Source: Amorphoplanes digitatis (lineage in GTDB: Bacteria; Actinomycetota; Actinomycetes; Mycobacteriales; Micromonosporaceae). Taken from it: a DNA stretch of 64,000 nucleotides. Made by a program: the position numbers and the translations under genes. Positions 26,306 through 33,806 of this stretch are shown piece after piece (positions within the stretch are counted from its first letter, which is position 1; every line of letters begins with the position of its first letter). The notes below the pieces were generated by a model. It was not told the origin of the DNA. It did not search any database and saw only the letters and a list, made by a program, of their open reading frames with translations. The DNA is taken from the NCBI RefSeq assembly GCF_014205335.1, contig NZ_JACHNH010000001.1:248001-312000 (forward strand), written 5' to 3'.

Positions 26306-27888
26306 CCACCCGCACCGCCCGTAAGTCCGCAGGGCGCATCGCGTTCGTCGGCGCCGGACCCGGCGACCCGGGTCTGCTGACCCGCCGGGCGCACGACACT
26401 CTCGCCGAGGCCGATCAGGTCATCTACGACCGCGGCGTGCCCGAATCGCTGCTCGCGGCCATCCGGGCGGAGGCCAAGGACGACACCCAGTTCAGCCCGG
26501 CCGAGGGCGCACCCGGCGACGTCGCCAAGGTGCTGCTCTCCGCGGCCAAGTCCGGCCTCGCCGCCGTGCACCTGGTCGCCGGCGACCCGTTCGGTCACGA
26601 GACCGTGGTCAAGGAGGTGCAGGCCGTCGCCCGCACCGCCGTGCACTTCGAGGTCGTGCCCGGCCTCGGCCAGGCCGAGGGCGTCGCCACCTACGCCGGC
26701 GTGCCGCTGCCCGGCGTGCGCACCGTCGCCGACATCGACGACGTTGCCGGCCTGGACTTCGACGCGCTCGCCGCGGCCGCGGTCAAGGGCTCGTTCGCCG
26801 TCGCCGTCGACGCCGGCGACCTCGCCGCCGTCCGCGACGGACTGCTCGCCGCGGGCATCGAGCCCGGCACGCCGGTCGGCGTGACCGGCGACGGCACCGG
26901 CGAGACCCAGTACACGACCACCTCTTCGGTGGACAGCTTCGTCGCCGCCGCGCTCGGCTTCACCGGCCGGGTGGTGCTCACCGTCGGCACGGAGGTCGCC
27001 CAGCGCGACAAGCTGAGCTGGTGGGAGAACCGCCCGCTGTACGGCTGGAAGGTGCTCGTACCGCGCACCAAGGAGCAGGCGGGTGCGATGAGCGCACGGC
27101 TGCGGGCGTACGGGGCCATCCCGTGCGAGGTGCCGACGATCGCCGTCGAGCCGCCGCGCACCCCGGCGCAGATGGAGCGGGCCGTCAAGGGCCTGGTCGA
27201 CGGCCGGTACGCCTGGGTCGTCTTCACCTCGGTGAACGCGGTCCGCGCGGTCTGGGAGAAGTTCGGCGAGCACGGCCTGGACGCCCGGCACTTCGGCGGC
27301 GTCAAGATCGCCTGCATCGGCGAGGCGACGGCCGACGCCGTCCGCGCGTTCGGCATCCAGCCCGAGCTGATCCCCGCCGGCGACCAGTCGAGCGAGGGCC
27401 TGCTGGCGGAGTTCTCGCCGCACGACGAGATCCTCGACCCGGTCGGCCGGGTGCTGCTGCCGCGCGCCGACATCGCCACCGAGACGCTGGCCGCGGGCCT
27501 CATCGAGCGCGGCTGGGAGGTGGACGACGTCACCGCGTACCGGACGGTCCGCGCGGCGCCGCCGCCGGCCGACATTCGCGACGCGATCAAGTCCGGCGGT
27601 TTCGACGCGGTGCTCTTCACCTCGTCGTCGACGGTCCGCAACCTGGTCGGCATCGCCGGCAAGCCGCACGCCCGCACGGTCGTCGCGGTGATCGGCCCGA
27701 AGACCGCGGAGACGGCGACGGAGTTCGGCCTGCGGGTCGACGTCCAGCCGCAGCACGCGTCGGTCGGCGACCTGGTCGAGGCGCTGGCGTCGTACGCGGT
27801 CGAACTGCGCGAGAAGCTCGCCGCGATGCCGGCCAAGCAGCGCCGCGGCTCCAAGGTCCAGGGCCCGACCGCCCTGCGCTTCCGCTGA
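26302..27888 (+). CDS. hemD: Uroporphyrinogen III methyltransferase / uroporphyrinogen III synthase fusion
   Basis: The 528-residue protein fuses a CobA/SUMT-type methyltransferase domain (about 10-245; start IAFVGAGPGDPGLLTRRA, then VHLVAGDPFGHE) with a HemD synthase domain (about 250-505; start PLYGWKVLVPRTKEQAG, then VFTSVNAVRAVWEKFGEHGLD and VLLPRADIATETL). It would close the tetrapyrrole ring and may send product to sirohaem/cobalamin. The methyltransferase half is divergent: the usual YDRLV reads YDRGVPESLL, and GDPFGHE replaces the standard GDPFVFGRG, so activity of this half is uncertain. This fusion is typical of Actinobacteria. Confidence 0.93.
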   Translation: MTTRTARKSAGRIAFVGAGPGDPGLLTRRAHDTLAEADQVIYDRGVPESLLAAIRAEAKDDTQFSPAEGAPGDVAKVLLSAAKSGLAAVHLVAGDPFGHETVVKEVQAVARTAVHFEVVPGLGQAEGVATYAGVPLPGVRTVADIDDVAGLDFDALAAAAVKGSFAVAVDAGDLAAVRDGLLAAGIEPGTPVGVTGDGTGETQYTTTSSVDSFVAAALGFTGRVVLTVGTEVAQRDKLSWWENRPLYGWKVLVPRTKEQAGAMSARLRAYGAIPCEVPTIAVEPPRTPAQMERAVKGLVDGRYAWVVFTSVNAVRAVWEKFGEHGLDARHFGGVKIACIGEATADAVRAFGIQPELIPAGDQSSEGLLAEFSPHDEILDPVGRVLLPRADIATETLAAGLIERGWEVDDVTAYRTVRAAPPPADIRDAIKSGGFDAVLFTSSSTVRNLVGIAGKPHARTVVAVIGPKTAETATEFGLRVDVQPQHASVGDLVEALASYAVELREKLAAMPAKQRRGSKVQGPTALRFR

Positions 27889-27896
27889 CATAGGCC

Positions 27897-27949
27897 GGGC
27901 CGGCCGCGACGGCCGGCCCCGGTCACGGCGGCCGGTCGAGCGACCGGCC
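27897..27949 (+). terminator. Two tandem hairpins between hemD and hemB
   Basis: Stem 1 pairs GGGCCGGCC (27897-27905) with 27911-27919 around GCGAC. Stem 2 pairs GGCCGGTCG (27930-27938) with 27941-27949 around AG. There is no U-tract. They may attenuate transcription or protect RNA between the rex-hemACD unit and hemB. Confidence 0.5.
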
Positions 27950-27966
27950 TGGCTGAGGGAGTTGGC

Positions 27967-28956
27967 ATGTCGTTTCCCGACGTGCGTCCGCGGCGCCTGC
28001 GCCGCACGGCCGCCATGCGGCGGCTGGTCGAGGAGACCAGGGTCGCACCGGCCGAGCTGGTGCTGCCGCTGTTCCTCAAGGAAGGCCTGACCGAGCCCCG
28101 CGCGATCAGCTCACTGCCGGGCGTCGTGCAGCACTCCCGCGAGTCGCTGCGCAAGGCCGCGCACCAGGCGGTCAGCGCGGGCGTCGGCGGCCTGATGCTG
28201 TTCGGCGTGCCCGACCACGCCGCCAAGGACGAGACCGGCTCCGGCGGCATCGACCCCGACGGCATCCTGAACGTCGGGCTGCGCGACCTGATCTCCGAGG
28301 TCGGCGACTCGACAGTTGTCATGGGCGACCTGTGCCTCGACGAGTTCACCTCGCACGGACACTGCGGGGTCCTGGCCGCCGACGGGACCGTCGACAACGA
28401 CGCCACCCTCGAGCTCTACGGCCAGATGGCCGTCGCGCAGGCCGAGGCCGGAGCGCACGTCGTCGGCCCCTCCGGGATGATGGACGGCCAGATCGGCGTG
28501 GTCCGCCGGGCCCTCGACAACGCCGGCCACCAGGACACCACCGTGCTCGCCTACGCGGCCAAGTACGCGGGCGCCTTCTACGGACCGTTCCGCGAGGCCG
28601 TCGAGTCGACCCTCCAGGGCGACCGCCGCACCTACCAGCAGAGCCCGGGCAACGTCCGCGAGGCGCTGCGCGAGGTCGAGCTGGACGTGGCGGAGGGCGC
28701 CGACATCGTCATGGTGAAGCCCGCCCTGCCGTATCTCGACGTGATCGCCGCCGTCCGCGACCGCGTCGACGTCCCGGTCGCCGCATACCAGGTCTCCGGC
28801 GAGTACGCGATGGTCGAGGCCGCCGCCGCGAACGGGTGGCTGGACCGCCAGGGCGTGATGCTGGAGACGCTGACCTCCATCCGGCGGGCCGGCGCCCAGA
28901 TCATCCTCACCTACTGGGCGACCGAGGCCGCTCAGCTTTTACGCGACCGCTACTGA
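27967..28956 (+). CDS. hemB: Delta-aminolevulinic acid dehydratase (porphobilinogen synthase)
   Basis: HemB condenses two 5-aminolevulinates to porphobilinogen. The 329-residue barrel has the Schiff-base Lys motifs [16 protein letters not shown] and [10 protein letters not shown]. The metal site reads [14 protein letters not shown]: the first and third Cys of the zinc-type triplet are present but the middle one is Asp, the usual actinobacterial variant. It is last in the rex-hem cluster, 78 bases after hemD. An upstream GAGGGAG serves the ATG. Confidence 0.96.
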   Translation: MSFPDVRPRRLRRTAAMRRLVEETRVAPAELVLPLFLKEGLTEPRAISSLPGVVQHSRESLRKAAHQAVSAGVGGLMLFGVPDHAAKDETGSGGIDPDGILNVGLRDLISEVGDSTVVMGDLCLDEFTSHGHCGVLAADGTVDNDATLELYGQMAVAQAEAGAHVVGPSGMMDGQIGVVRRALDNAGHQDTTVLAYAAKYAGAFYGPFREAVESTLQGDRRTYQQSPGNVREALREVELDVAEGADIVMVKPALPYLDVIAAVRDRVDVPVAAYQVSGEYAMVEAAAANGWLDRQGVMLETLTSIRRAGAQIILTYWATEAAQLLRDRY

Positions 28957-28980
28957 AAAGGGGCCCCGAGGGGCCCCTTT
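28957..28980. terminator. Terminator of the rex-hem cluster
   Basis: A perfect AAAGGGGCCCC stem with a 2-base core loop starts on the last base pairs after the hemB stop and ends in TTT. It can also serve the opposite-strand nuclease remnant. Confidence 0.8.
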
Positions 28981-28992
28981 CCGCATTCCTGA

Positions 28993-30133
28993 TCAGTCGT
29001 CGTTCTTGATCGTCCCCGTCGCCGTGGCGTCGATCAGGCGGAGACCTTCCAGGCCGGCGATCGCGAGCTTGAACGTCTCGTCCCGCTCCCTGACCTTGTC
29101 GCCGCGGACCCGTACCTCGAAGACCACGCCGGTCGAGCCCGCCGGGATGACCTTGCAGCCCACGTACGGCTCGAAGTCGATCGTCGGCAGGGCCGAGCCG
29201 GGCACCGTCGTCGCGCAGACCGTCATCGGCCGGCTCAGCGGCCGCGACAGGGTCACCGGGAAGGCAAGCGGCGTGGTGCCGCGGTCGCCCTCGACGACGC
29301 TCGCGCTCGCCGCCGACAGCGCCGCCCGGGACCGGAAGCGCGCGATCTGCGGGTCGTGGTCGCTGGAGCCCTTCGAGCCGTTCGCCTCGTCGGAGGCGGC
29401 CCAGCCGGCGTTGATGTGCGCGGCTCGCATCTCGATCAGGTCGCCGTAGAGCCCGTCGTTGACGAAGAGGTTGTCCAGCGTCTGCGCCTCCGCCACCAGG
29501 TTCTCCCAGAGGTTGTGCAGGCCGGCCTCGTACAGCGGGCCGAGCTGGTCACCCGGGTTGGCCGGAACCGGGTCGTCCGACCGGGGGAAGACGTTCACGT
29601 CGCCGCCGTACGCGATCCGCGCGTGCGCGTGGCCGTTCTCGATCGCCGTTGTCGCCGGCGGTCGCCTTGACCCCGATCGAACCGAGCAGGATGCGGTCGC
29701 CGTTGCCGTCGTCGACGGTGCCCGGCAGGTTGTCCAGCGGGTGCGCGTCGCGGAACACCCGGCGTGCGTACGGGTCGGCGGGGGCGAGCAGCGGGTCGTC
29801 CTTGTCGATCACCCAGATCTCGGCGTCGGCCGTGCCGCCGAAGACGTTGCGGCCCGAGACCGCGCCGGAGCCCGCGCGGACCCGAAGCTGCATGCCCTCG
29901 TGACGCTCCCAGAAGCGCTCGGCGGCGGCCAGCTCGGACGGCGGCGTCGCGTCGTCGATCTGGACCTCGCCCGCCGGCACGTCCGATGCGAGCTTGGTCA
30001 CCTGCGAGGCGCCGGAGAGCTGCGTCATGGAGAAGAACTCGGAGACCCGGGCCCGCACGACGATCTCGTCGCCGACGGTCGGCACGTAGCCGCCGATCAG
30101 GGAGGTGAAGGTGCCCGACGATAAAGGCCCAGG
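28993..30133 (-). pseudogene. Decayed secreted endonuclease/exonuclease/phosphatase-family nuclease
   Basis: Two minus-strand pieces resemble NucH/ExeM-type extracellular nucleases. The upstream piece (30085 down to about 29645) has the nuclease OB-like part (VPTVGDEIVVRARVSEFFS, MTQL) and ends at GSIGVKATAGDN where the catalytic domain should begin. The second piece, in another frame (about 29645 down to 28993), resumes at the end of the catalytic domain (YGGDVNVFPRSDDP, SDHDPQIARF) and ends in a Calx-beta-like domain (ATGTIKNDD). The central catalytic part, signal peptide and start are missing, and the remnant begins directly after the stop of the GNAT gene. It is non-functional by this reading. 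Confidence 0.8.
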
Positions 30134-31156
30134 TCAGTCCGTGGGTTCGAGTCTCTGCACCAGTTGCGCAACGTCGGCGCCGTATTCATACCAATCTCGG
30201 TCGGACTGGAACCCCAGCTCGGCGTTGACCTTCAACATCGACTCGTTGTGCTGCGCGTTCCAGGTCTGCACCTCGCGCAGCCCGGGCTCCGCCGTGCGCA
30301 GCTCGAAGAGCATCCGTGCCTTGATCGCCCGGTCGATGCCGTAGCCGCGATGCTCCCGGACGACGATGGTGTCGTACTGGTCGGCGCGCTCCGGGTGCTG
30401 CGCGGGCACGACCACCTCGGTGAGCCCGGCGACCGTCCCGGTCGCCTCGTGCAGCGCCAGCACGATGTACGGCTTCAGCCCGCGCCGGTGCAGCGTGTCG
30501 AGGCTGTCCCGCAGCCGCTGCGGGTCGGATGAGCTCGGCCGCAGGTCGAGGTCGTTGTCGTCGCCGTCCTGGCCGACCAGCTTGGCCTGCGCGTAGGCCT
30601 CCACCAGCTCGGGCGGCGGGCCGCCGGGGTGGTATTCGATCCGGTATCCGGAGCTGATCCCGCCGGCCATGGCACCGAGGGCGTTCCAGTCCACCCTGGA
30701 CAGGGTCAGGACGCTGCGGGTCTCCACATACTCCCGCTCGAAGCCCATCGAGGTGTAGAAATCGATGGCCGGGGTGTCGCCGATCGCCTCGACCCCGATG
30801 GACGAGAAGCCCTCGAGATAGGCCCGGCGTGCGGCGACTGCGAGTAACTGCTGACCGAGGCCGCGACGGCGCAGATCGGGGTGGACGAGCACCTCGAGCA
30901 CGCCGATGTCGCCCAGCAGAAGAATGCTGACATGGCCGAAGATGGCGCTCTCGCCCTCGGCGAGACGGTCGTCCTCGGCGACCCAGCTGATCCGGCGTTC
31001 ACCCGGCATCGTCTCCGCCAGGTAGTCGACCACCTGCACGTCCTGCCACGGTGGATCGTCCGGGAGATCGGCAGCCAGCACCGCGTTCAGCGTCTCCACG
31101 AGCGACCGGATCTCCCAGGCCGACGCGGCCCGGGGATCCCACTCACGCACCCTCAC
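30134..31156 (-). CDS. Tandem GNAT-family acetyltransferase
   Basis: The 340-residue protein has two GNAT folds. The first (about 1-160) has a clear acetyl-CoA loop, VLVHPDLRRRGLGQQLL. The second (about 170-335) has a weaker one, VVREHRGYGIDRAIKARM, and TWNAQHNESMLKVNAELGF, typical of C-terminal GNAT strands. The mycothiol acetyltransferase MshD has the same two-domain plan, but its signature motifs are not evident, so I do not call it MshD. Substrate is unknown. The GTG start has CAAGCT 12 bases upstream, a weak -10 box. The 3' side abuts the nuclease remnant. Confidence 0.8.
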   Translation of the reverse strand: MRVREWDPRAASAWEIRSLVETLNAVLAADLPDDPPWQDVQVVDYLAETMPGERRISWVAEDDRLAEGESAIFGHVSILLLGDIGVLEVLVHPDLRRRGLGQQLLAVAARRAYLEGFSSIGVEAIGDTPAIDFYTSMGFEREYVETRSVLTLSRVDWNALGAMAGGISSGYRIEYHPGGPPPELVEAYAQAKLVGQDGDDNDLDLRPSSSDPQRLRDSLDTLHRRGLKPYIVLALHEATGTVAGLTEVVVPAQHPERADQYDTIVVREHRGYGIDRAIKARMLFELRTAEPGLREVQTWNAQHNESMLKVNAELGFQSDRDWYEYGADVAQLVQRLEPTD

Positions 31157-31237
31157 CCGTACAGCTTGCCGGTATCTGGACCTTCAGGGAAGTGCTGGGC
31201 GGTCAAATGTACGCGACTCGTCACTGTGGGTTGTTAT

Positions 31238-32947
31238 TCAGACCCGGGTGCGTTGCCCGTACTCGTTGGCCGCGTCGAACACCTTCTGCGCGTACGGCCG
31301 GACGGCGTTGTAGGACAAAATGGCGTCCCACCAGGCGTCCGGCTTGGACAGGTCGCGTCCGCCCTGGCACAGATAGCGGGCCGCGGCCAGCGCCGCGTCG
31401 TCGATGTCGTTGGGATCGGAGAGTCCGTTGTTGTCGGCGTCGACGCCGTTGCCGACGGAGATCGCGGTCCAGGTCTGCGGGATGAACTGGAGCGGACCCA
31501 TCGCCCGATCGAACTGCGGGTCCCCATCGAGGGCGCCCTGATCGGAGTCCCGGATGAGCTGGCGGCCGCCCTTGCCGTCCAGCGGCAGGCCGAAGATGGG
31601 GGGCGCTACGGAACCGTCGGCGCTGAGCACGGCGCCGTTCGCGCTGCCGTGCGAGGACTCAACCTTGGCGATCGCGGCGATGGTGGTCCAATTCAGATGG
31701 CAGGCCGGGGTGGCGCGGGCCACGACCAGTTCGGCGTAGCCGTATGCCTGCACGGCGACGACCGGGATGCCGGCCCGGGTGCCGGCCTCCTGTGCCCAGG
31801 CCGCCAGCACGTCCGCGGGCCGGGCGCCGCCGACGCCGGCGACGGGCGGCACGGTGGCGGGCAGGGTGCCGCCGGGCGTCGAGACGGACCCGGGCAACCC
31901 GGGAACGCCGCTGATGCTGGGCGCGGTGATGGGACCCGCGGAGGCGCCGGCGTCCTGGCCGAAGCCCGGGGTCACGCTGGGCGACGGCACGGACTGCAGA
32001 GCCTGGGGTACGAGGTAGGCGCCGGCCGATCCAGCGGCGCCGAGCAGCAGGGCGGCGATGGCCGCGGGGAGGATGAGCCGGCCGCTGGGGCGCTTGGCCC
32101 ACGCCGAGGTGCTGCGGGCGGTGTTCCGGGCGACCCGGACGGGATTGGCGGCGCGCAGGACCCGGGTGGTCCGCCCCTTCGAGGCGGCGGCGGCGACGGC
32201 CGCGGCGGCGGGAGCCACCGACGTCTCGCCGGCCCCGTCCTTGCCGGTCCCGTCCTTGCCGGTCTTCTCCGGGCCGCTCTTGGGAGTGTCGTCGCCGTTC
32301 GCGGTGGTGCCGGGCTCCGCGGCGGCGGCGGTGGCCGGCCCGGCCTTGCCTGCCGCCGTCCCGCTCGCGACGTCCTTGCCTGCCGCTGTCGCGTCCGCCT
32401 TGCCTGCCGCTGTCGCGTCCGCGACGTCCTTGCCTGCCGCTGTCGCGTCCGCCTTGCCTGCCGCTGTCGCGTCCGCGACGTCCTTGCCTGCCGCTGTCGC
32501 GTCCGCCTTGCCTGCCGCTGTCGCGTCCGCCTTACCTGCCGCTGTCGCGTCCGCCTTGCCTGCCGCTGTCCCGTCCGCGACGTCCTTGCCTGCTGGCGCC
32601 TCGGCCTTTGTTTCCGGCCGGGCGCCGGACACGGCGGCGTCGCCGTCCGCGGTCTTGGTTTCCGTGGCCGCCTTCGGGGCGTGATCGTCGCCCGCCGCGC
32701 CGGTCTTCGCCGCCGCGGCCGGAGAACCCGCCACCGGCGTGGTCACGTCACCGGCGGTGATCTTCGCCGCCCGGTCGCCGACGGAGGTCGCTCGGTCGCC
32801 GTCCGCGGTCGCCTGGTCGCCGATGGAGTCGGTCGCGGGAGGCTCGTCGGCGGGTGCCGCGCCCGAGCTGCCCAGGGGCCCGCCGAGATGCGGCGCCGAG
32901 GGCCGTCGCCCACGCCGCGCCGAGGGTGTCTCCTGGCCGTCCGTCAC
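31238..32947 (-). CDS. Membrane-anchored lytic murein transglycosylase with repeat-rich cytoplasmic tail
   Basis: The 569-residue protein has a long cytoplasmic N-terminal region, one membrane helix (about 291-313), a Pro/Gly linker and a soluble-lytic-transglycosylase domain (about 375-569). The catalytic Glu430 lies in AIAKVESSHG, with GPLQFIPQTW and ARYLCQGG further on, as in MltB/RlpA-like actinobacterial enzymes that cleave peptidoglycan. Residues 119-205 are nine TAAGK-based repeats. TATCCT (32955-32960) lies 13 bases before the GTG, suggesting a leaderless mRNA. It is divergent from the FmdB gene. Confidence 0.88.
   Translation of the reverse strand: MTDGQETPSARRGRRPSAPHLGGPLGSSGAAPADEPPATDSIGDQATADGDRATSVGDRAAKITAGDVTTPVAGSPAAAAKTGAAGDDHAPKAATETKTADGDAAVSGARPETKAEAPAGKDVADGTAAGKADATAAGKADATAAGKADATAAGKDVADATAAGKADATAAGKDVADATAAGKADATAAGKDVASGTAAGKAGPATAAAAEPGTTANGDDTPKSGPEKTGKDGTGKDGAGETSVAPAAAAVAAAASKGRTTRVLRAANPVRVARNTARSTSAWAKRPSGRLILPAAIAALLLGAAGSAGAYLVPQALQSVPSPSVTPGFGQDAGASAGPITAPSISGVPGLPGSVSTPGGTLPATVPPVAGVGGARPADVLAAWAQEAGTRAGIPVVAVQAYGYAELVVARATPACHLNWTTIAAIAKVESSHGSANGAVLSADGSVAPPIFGLPLDGKGGRQLIRDSDQGALDGDPQFDRAMGPLQFIPQTWTAISVGNGVDADNNGLSDPNDIDDAALAAARYLCQGGRDLSKPDAWWDAILSYNAVRPYAQKVFDAANEYGQRTRV
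32345..32590 (-). repeat. In-frame 24/30-bp tandem repeat in the transglycosylase gene
   Basis: Units encode TAAGKADA (24 bp) or TAAGKDVADA (30 bp), nine copies in all, with nearly identical DNA around TTGCCTGCCGCTGTC. The low divergence suggests recent expansion and likely length variation between strains. Confidence 0.9.
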
Positions 32948-33066
32948 CCGGACGAGGATACCGGGCGGCGGCCAGCGGCGATTCCATGGACCTGTTCCGA
33001 TACCTGCGGGTCACAAGGGGGTAGCCACCTCGGTGAAGTGTCGCACCCGGGCCATACGCTGTGTGG

Positions 33067-33285
33067 ATGCCGCGTTATGACTACCGCTGCCGCGCCTGCG
33101 GCGACACCTTCGAGATGAACCGCCCGATGGCCGAGTCCGGCGCACCGGCCACCTGCCCGCAGGGGCATGCCGAAACGGTCAAGCTACTGACGACTGTCGC
33201 GGTGACCGGCCGCGGCGGCGCCGTGCCGTCGGCCCCGGCCACCGGCGGCGGCGGTGGCTGTTGCGGCGGCGGCTGCGGCTGCTGA
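33067..33285 (+). CDS. FmdB-family zinc ribbon protein
   Basis: The 72-residue protein has an FmdB/CxxC_CxxC_SSSS zinc ribbon: MPRYDYRCRACGDTFE supplies the first Cys pair and CPQGH the second ligand group. The tail ends in Gly and paired Cys (GGCCGGGCGC), possibly a second metal site. TACGCT (33055-33060) lies exactly 12 bases before ATG 33067, which selects this start over GTG 33061 and implies a leaderless mRNA. The role is unknown, probably regulatory. Confidence 0.85.
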   Translation: MPRYDYRCRACGDTFEMNRPMAESGAPATCPQGHAETVKLLTTVAVTGRGGAVPSAPATGGGGGCCGGGCGC

Positions 33286-33806
33286 TCGCCGCCCCGGCCG
33301 ATTCGCTCACCCGGACCGATCGCACACCCACCGCGATCGGCGCCGGCCGCACCCGCGCGATCCCGCAGGATTGAAATCGGACACTGATGACGCCACCGAC
33401 GACCTTGGTGCGCGATCGTCGAGAAGATCCGTCCGTTCGGTCGGTATCAGGATGGGCCGGTATCACAGTCAAGGCCTTGAGGATCTCTTGTTCCGTCGAG
33501 TATGGGTGGTTCATTGACGTAACGCTGCGGTGATCGTCGAGTGACCTGGTGGAGTCGCACAACGTGACTCTTGCGGGGACATCCGAACGGATCGTCGGAA
33601 CTGACCGGCCGCAGCGCAACTCGAACGTGAACCGCGTCGTTACGTCACGCGTAGTGCCGTGCGTGAACGTCGATGACCAGACCGTTGGCCGCCCTTGAGT
33701 GGCCGGCCGTGGCGGGCGGGTGGTTACCGAGCGTTCCAACGATGTGCCGTGTGAGTGCGGTGCGCAGCACGAAGCGCGACTTCCCAAGGGGGCGGAGGTT
33801 CCTACC
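33286..33806. other. 520-bp intergenic region upstream of the cyclase regulator
   Basis: No convincing gene is seen. Base composition is lower in GC than neighbouring genes between 33370 and 33680. It contains a long-range inverted repeat (TGACGTAACG at 33515-33524 and CGTTACGTCA at 33638-33647) and two copies of GATCGTCGAG (near 33412 and 33532). It likely holds the regulated promoter of the downstream gene. Confidence 0.5.
33515..33647. promoter_or_regulatory. Paired inverted sites TGACGTAACG / CGTTACGTCA
   Basis: The two 10-bp arms are perfect, and similarity extends outward as TGACGTAACGNNGCGG on both. They are 113 bases apart, so they look like two binding sites for one regulator (possible looping) rather than an RNA hairpin. 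The regulator is unknown. Confidence 0.4.

Noticed and set aside
30134..31156. Mycothiol synthase MshD
   Set aside because: It shares the tandem GNAT plan but I cannot recognise MshD-specific motifs, and it is not next to other mycothiol genes.
32345..32590. CRISPR-like or intergenic minisatellite
   Set aside because: The repeat is in frame inside the transglycosylase gene and encodes a regular TAAGK peptide pattern.
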